64,000 nucleotides of DNA from positions 1,618,001 to 1,682,000 of the forward strand of contig CM041540.1 in NCBI GenBank assembly GCA_023238725.1, in the 5' to 3' direction. Position 1 is the first letter of the stretch, and every line of letters starts with the position of its first letter. The position numbers and the translations under genes are program-made. This document shows positions 63,801-64,000 of the stretch, piece by piece. Source of the stretch: Scortum barcoo (taxonomy: Eukaryota > Chordata > Actinopteri > Centrarchiformes > Terapontidae). The notes under the pieces are model-generated. The model was not told where the DNA came from. It worked only from the letters and a program-made list of their open reading frames with translations, and made no database searches.

Positions 63801-64000
63801 GTGCTGCCACATCCGTTTGTCTGAAGAGGAAGTTTATGTTTATGATAAAAAGCTTCAGCACTGCCTCGGTGTGCTTTTCATTTCATCGCACTTTGATATA
63901 AAGATTAAATATATATGAATGAAAATGAACAGATAATAGATTTGGGTTTATTGTGAATGTGATTTACAGCGAGTTCAGCTCGTTTTAGCTTTAAGACCAT
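51862..64000 (+). CDS. cand1: cand1 locus, 5' half (spliced; exons listed separately)
   Basis: Cullin-associated NEDD8-dissociated protein 1 is an all-HEAT-repeat protein of about 1230 residues. It wraps unneddylated cullin-RBX1 and exchanges substrate-receptor modules of cullin-RING ubiquitin ligases. Fifteen plus-strand exons encode about 634 residues nearly identical to mammalian CAND1, from MASASYHISNLLEKMTSSDK to LERLKNEITRLTTVK. The acidic loop (DDEDEDDNAMDAE through [11 protein letters not shown]) is present. All junctions are GT-AG and phases agree except at exon 11. CAND2 was rejected: the QHIPVLIPGIIFSLNDKSSS and DIDQEVKERAISCMGQIICN segments are CAND1-type. The C-terminal half is beyond 64000. 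Confidence 0.97.
52300..52760 (+). repeat. Irregular ~52-62-base tandem array in cand1 intron 1
   Basis: GTATTTACATCC recurs near 52327, 52379, 52441, 52493 and 52549, each with CTGCAGTAAAAGTACTAATA. One inverted unit (GGATGTAAATACAGCC) lies near 52588. Appears to be local amplification of the AGTAAAAGTAC family. Confidence 0.8.
54115..54200 (+). mobile_element. LINE/SINE-like tail fragment
   Basis: AAAACTTTATTAATCCCACA then GGAAATTCACTTGTTACAGC, a module found at the end of common teleost retroelements. Similar short tails lie near 8905 and 35822. Confidence 0.5.
56381..56456 (+). CDS. cand1: cand1 exon 2
   Basis: Acceptor CTCTCAG, donor GTCAGT. Encodes R-FMATNDLMTELQKDSIKLDD-DSERK (residues 23-48). 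76 bases, ends in phase 0. Confidence 0.97.
56543..56610 (+). CDS. cand1: cand1 exon 3
   Basis: Acceptor TTGACAG, donor GTAGAA. Encodes VVRMILKLLEDKNGEVQNLA-VK and a split Cys (residues 49-71). A HEAT-repeat helix pair. Confidence 0.96.
56719..56873 (+). CDS. cand1: cand1 exon 4
   Basis: Acceptor TCGTCAG, donor GTACAA. Encodes C-LGPLVSKVKEYQVETIVD-TLCTNMLSDKEQLRDISS-IGLKTVIGELPPASS (to residue 122). 155 bases, identical to mammalian over this stretch. Confidence 0.97.
57031..57154 (+). CDS. cand1: cand1 exon 5
   Basis: Acceptor CTTTCAG, donor GTAAAC. Encodes G-SALAASVCKKITGRLTSA-IAKQEDVSVQLEALDIMAD-MLC plus a split Arg (to residue 164). Mammals have DMLSR where this has DMLCR. Confidence 0.96.
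58616..58703 (+). CDS. cand1: cand1 exon 6
   Basis: Acceptor CTGCAG, donor GTACGT. Encodes R-QGGLLVNFHPSILSCLLPQ-LTSPRLAVRK (to residue 193). 88 bases, ends in phase 0. Confidence 0.96.
58803..58971 (+). CDS. cand1: cand1 exon 7
   Basis: The acceptor follows a run of about 20 T. Encodes RTIMALGHLVMSCGNLVFID-LIEHLLTELGRNDNMSTT-RTYIQCTAAISRQAGHRI plus one base, then GTGAGC (to residue 249). Confidence 0.96.
59061..59166 (+). CDS. cand1: cand1 exon 8
   Basis: Acceptor TGTTTAG, donor GTAACG. Encodes G-EYLEKIIPLVVKFCNVDDD-ELREYCIQAFESFVR and a split Arg (to residue 285). Confidence 0.96.
59243..59388 (+). CDS. cand1: cand1 exon 9, start of acidic loop
   Basis: Acceptor TTACAG, donor GTACCG. Encodes R-CPKEVYPHVPTVISICLRY-LTYDPNYNFDDEDEDDNA-MDAEQNDEDYQ plus one base (to residue 333). 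Begins the acidic insertion typical of CAND1. The loop has the same length as in human with several conservative swaps. Confidence 0.96.
60362..60513 (+). CDS. cand1: cand1 exon 10, end of acidic loop
   Basis: Acceptor GGTTCAG, donor GTACCG. Encodes [51 protein letters not shown] (to residue 384), ending in phase 0. Confidence 0.96.
60882..61023 (+). CDS. cand1: cand1 exon 11, one extra base at the 5' end or shifted acceptor
   Basis: The exon reads ENVKADVFHAYLSLLKQTRP-AQSWLADPDAMEQGETPL-TMLQSQ before GTGACG. The obvious acceptor CAG ends at 60881, after a TG array, but exon 10 ends in phase 0 and 60882-61023 is 142 bases, one too many. Mammals have FK-EREENVK here, which needs 141. Use of the AG at 60890-60891 (exon from 60892) is in frame but drops three residues (ERE). 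Either one base is extra in the GGAGA-rich stretch or the acceptor has moved. Confidence 0.88.
62080..62221 (+). CDS. cand1: cand1 exon 12
   Basis: Acceptor CTGCAG, donor GTGGAT. Encodes VPMIVKALHKQLKEKSVKTR-QCCFNMLTELVNVLPGAL-TQHIPVLIP plus one base (to residue 478). Confidence 0.96.
62662..62870 (+). CDS. cand1: cand1 exon 13
   Basis: Acceptor TTTTAG, donor GTGAGA. Encodes G-IIFSLNDKSSSSNLKIDAL-ACLHVIMVTHPAHAFHAH-VPALVPPVVACVGDPFYK-ITSEALLVTQQLVK (to residue 548). The ACLHVIMVTHPAHAFHAH part differs most from human. Confidence 0.96.
62955..63123 (+). CDS. cand1: cand1 exon 14
   Basis: Acceptor CTCCAG, donor GTAACC; the intron before it is only 84 bases. Encodes VIRPLDNQSEGSDSFDPSPY-INDLFTCTIKRLKAADID-QEVKERAISCMGQIICNL plus one base (to residue 604). 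The NQSEGSDSFD linker is a few residues longer than human QPSSFD. Confidence 0.96.
63231..63320 (+). CDS. cand1: cand1 exon 15, last exon in the window
   Basis: Acceptor GTGCAG, donor GTAAGC. Encodes G-DRLPAELPGTLLIFLERL-KNEITRLTTVK plus one base (to residue 634). The remaining exons are beyond the window. Confidence 0.95.
63321..64000 (+). other. cand1 intron, right edge
   Basis: Begins with a canonical GTAAGC donor. No stretch matching the next CAND1 segment is visible, and no other gene is seen. Confidence 0.7.

Overview
This is vertebrate nuclear DNA, almost certainly from a teleost and probably a spiny-rayed one. Coding sequence is sparse and split by GT-AG introns. Microsatellites (CA/TG, CT/AG, GGAA) are everywhere, and there are fish-type interspersed repeats: a tRNA-derived SINE, Tc1/mariner debris, an AGTAAAAGTACT dispersed family, and LINE/SINE-like tails. 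The species cannot be named from the sequence alone.

Two genes are supported, divergent and about 13 kb apart. On the minus strand, from about 38.6 kb off the left edge, lies the 5' half of grip1 (glutamate receptor-interacting protein 1, a seven-PDZ scaffold). The exons seen encode the N-terminus, PDZ1, PDZ2, PDZ3 and part of the PDZ3-PDZ4 linker; PDZ4-7 lie outside. Three separate first exons (38.6, 24.4 and 13.8 kb) each have a start codon and a phase-1 donor that joins the same exon 2 at 6376. On the plus strand, from 51862 off the right edge, lies the 5' half of cand1 (cullin-associated NEDD8-dissociated protein 1): 15 exons covering about 634 of roughly 1230 residues. The same divergent pair is adjacent in human (12q14.3), so this is conserved synteny.

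Layout: 1-6376 holds the grip1 body exons. 6377-38592 is the large grip1 first-intron region with two internal alternative first exons. 38593-38722 is the distal first exon and its leader. 38750-42345 is a large CT-rich repeat array right behind the distal start. 42346-51861 is intergenic with no gene seen. 51862-64000 is cand1.

Four places depart from the expected reading frame or splice pattern: grip1 exon 4 (8 bases where 3 are expected, with an in-frame TGA), grip1 exon 10 (an extra base in a C6 run), grip1 exon 5 (donor beside a CA/TG array), and cand1 exon 11 (one extra base at the acceptor). Because both genes are affected and the rest is highly conserved, assembly error or splice-site shift is a likelier explanation than gene death, but reads or transcripts must decide.
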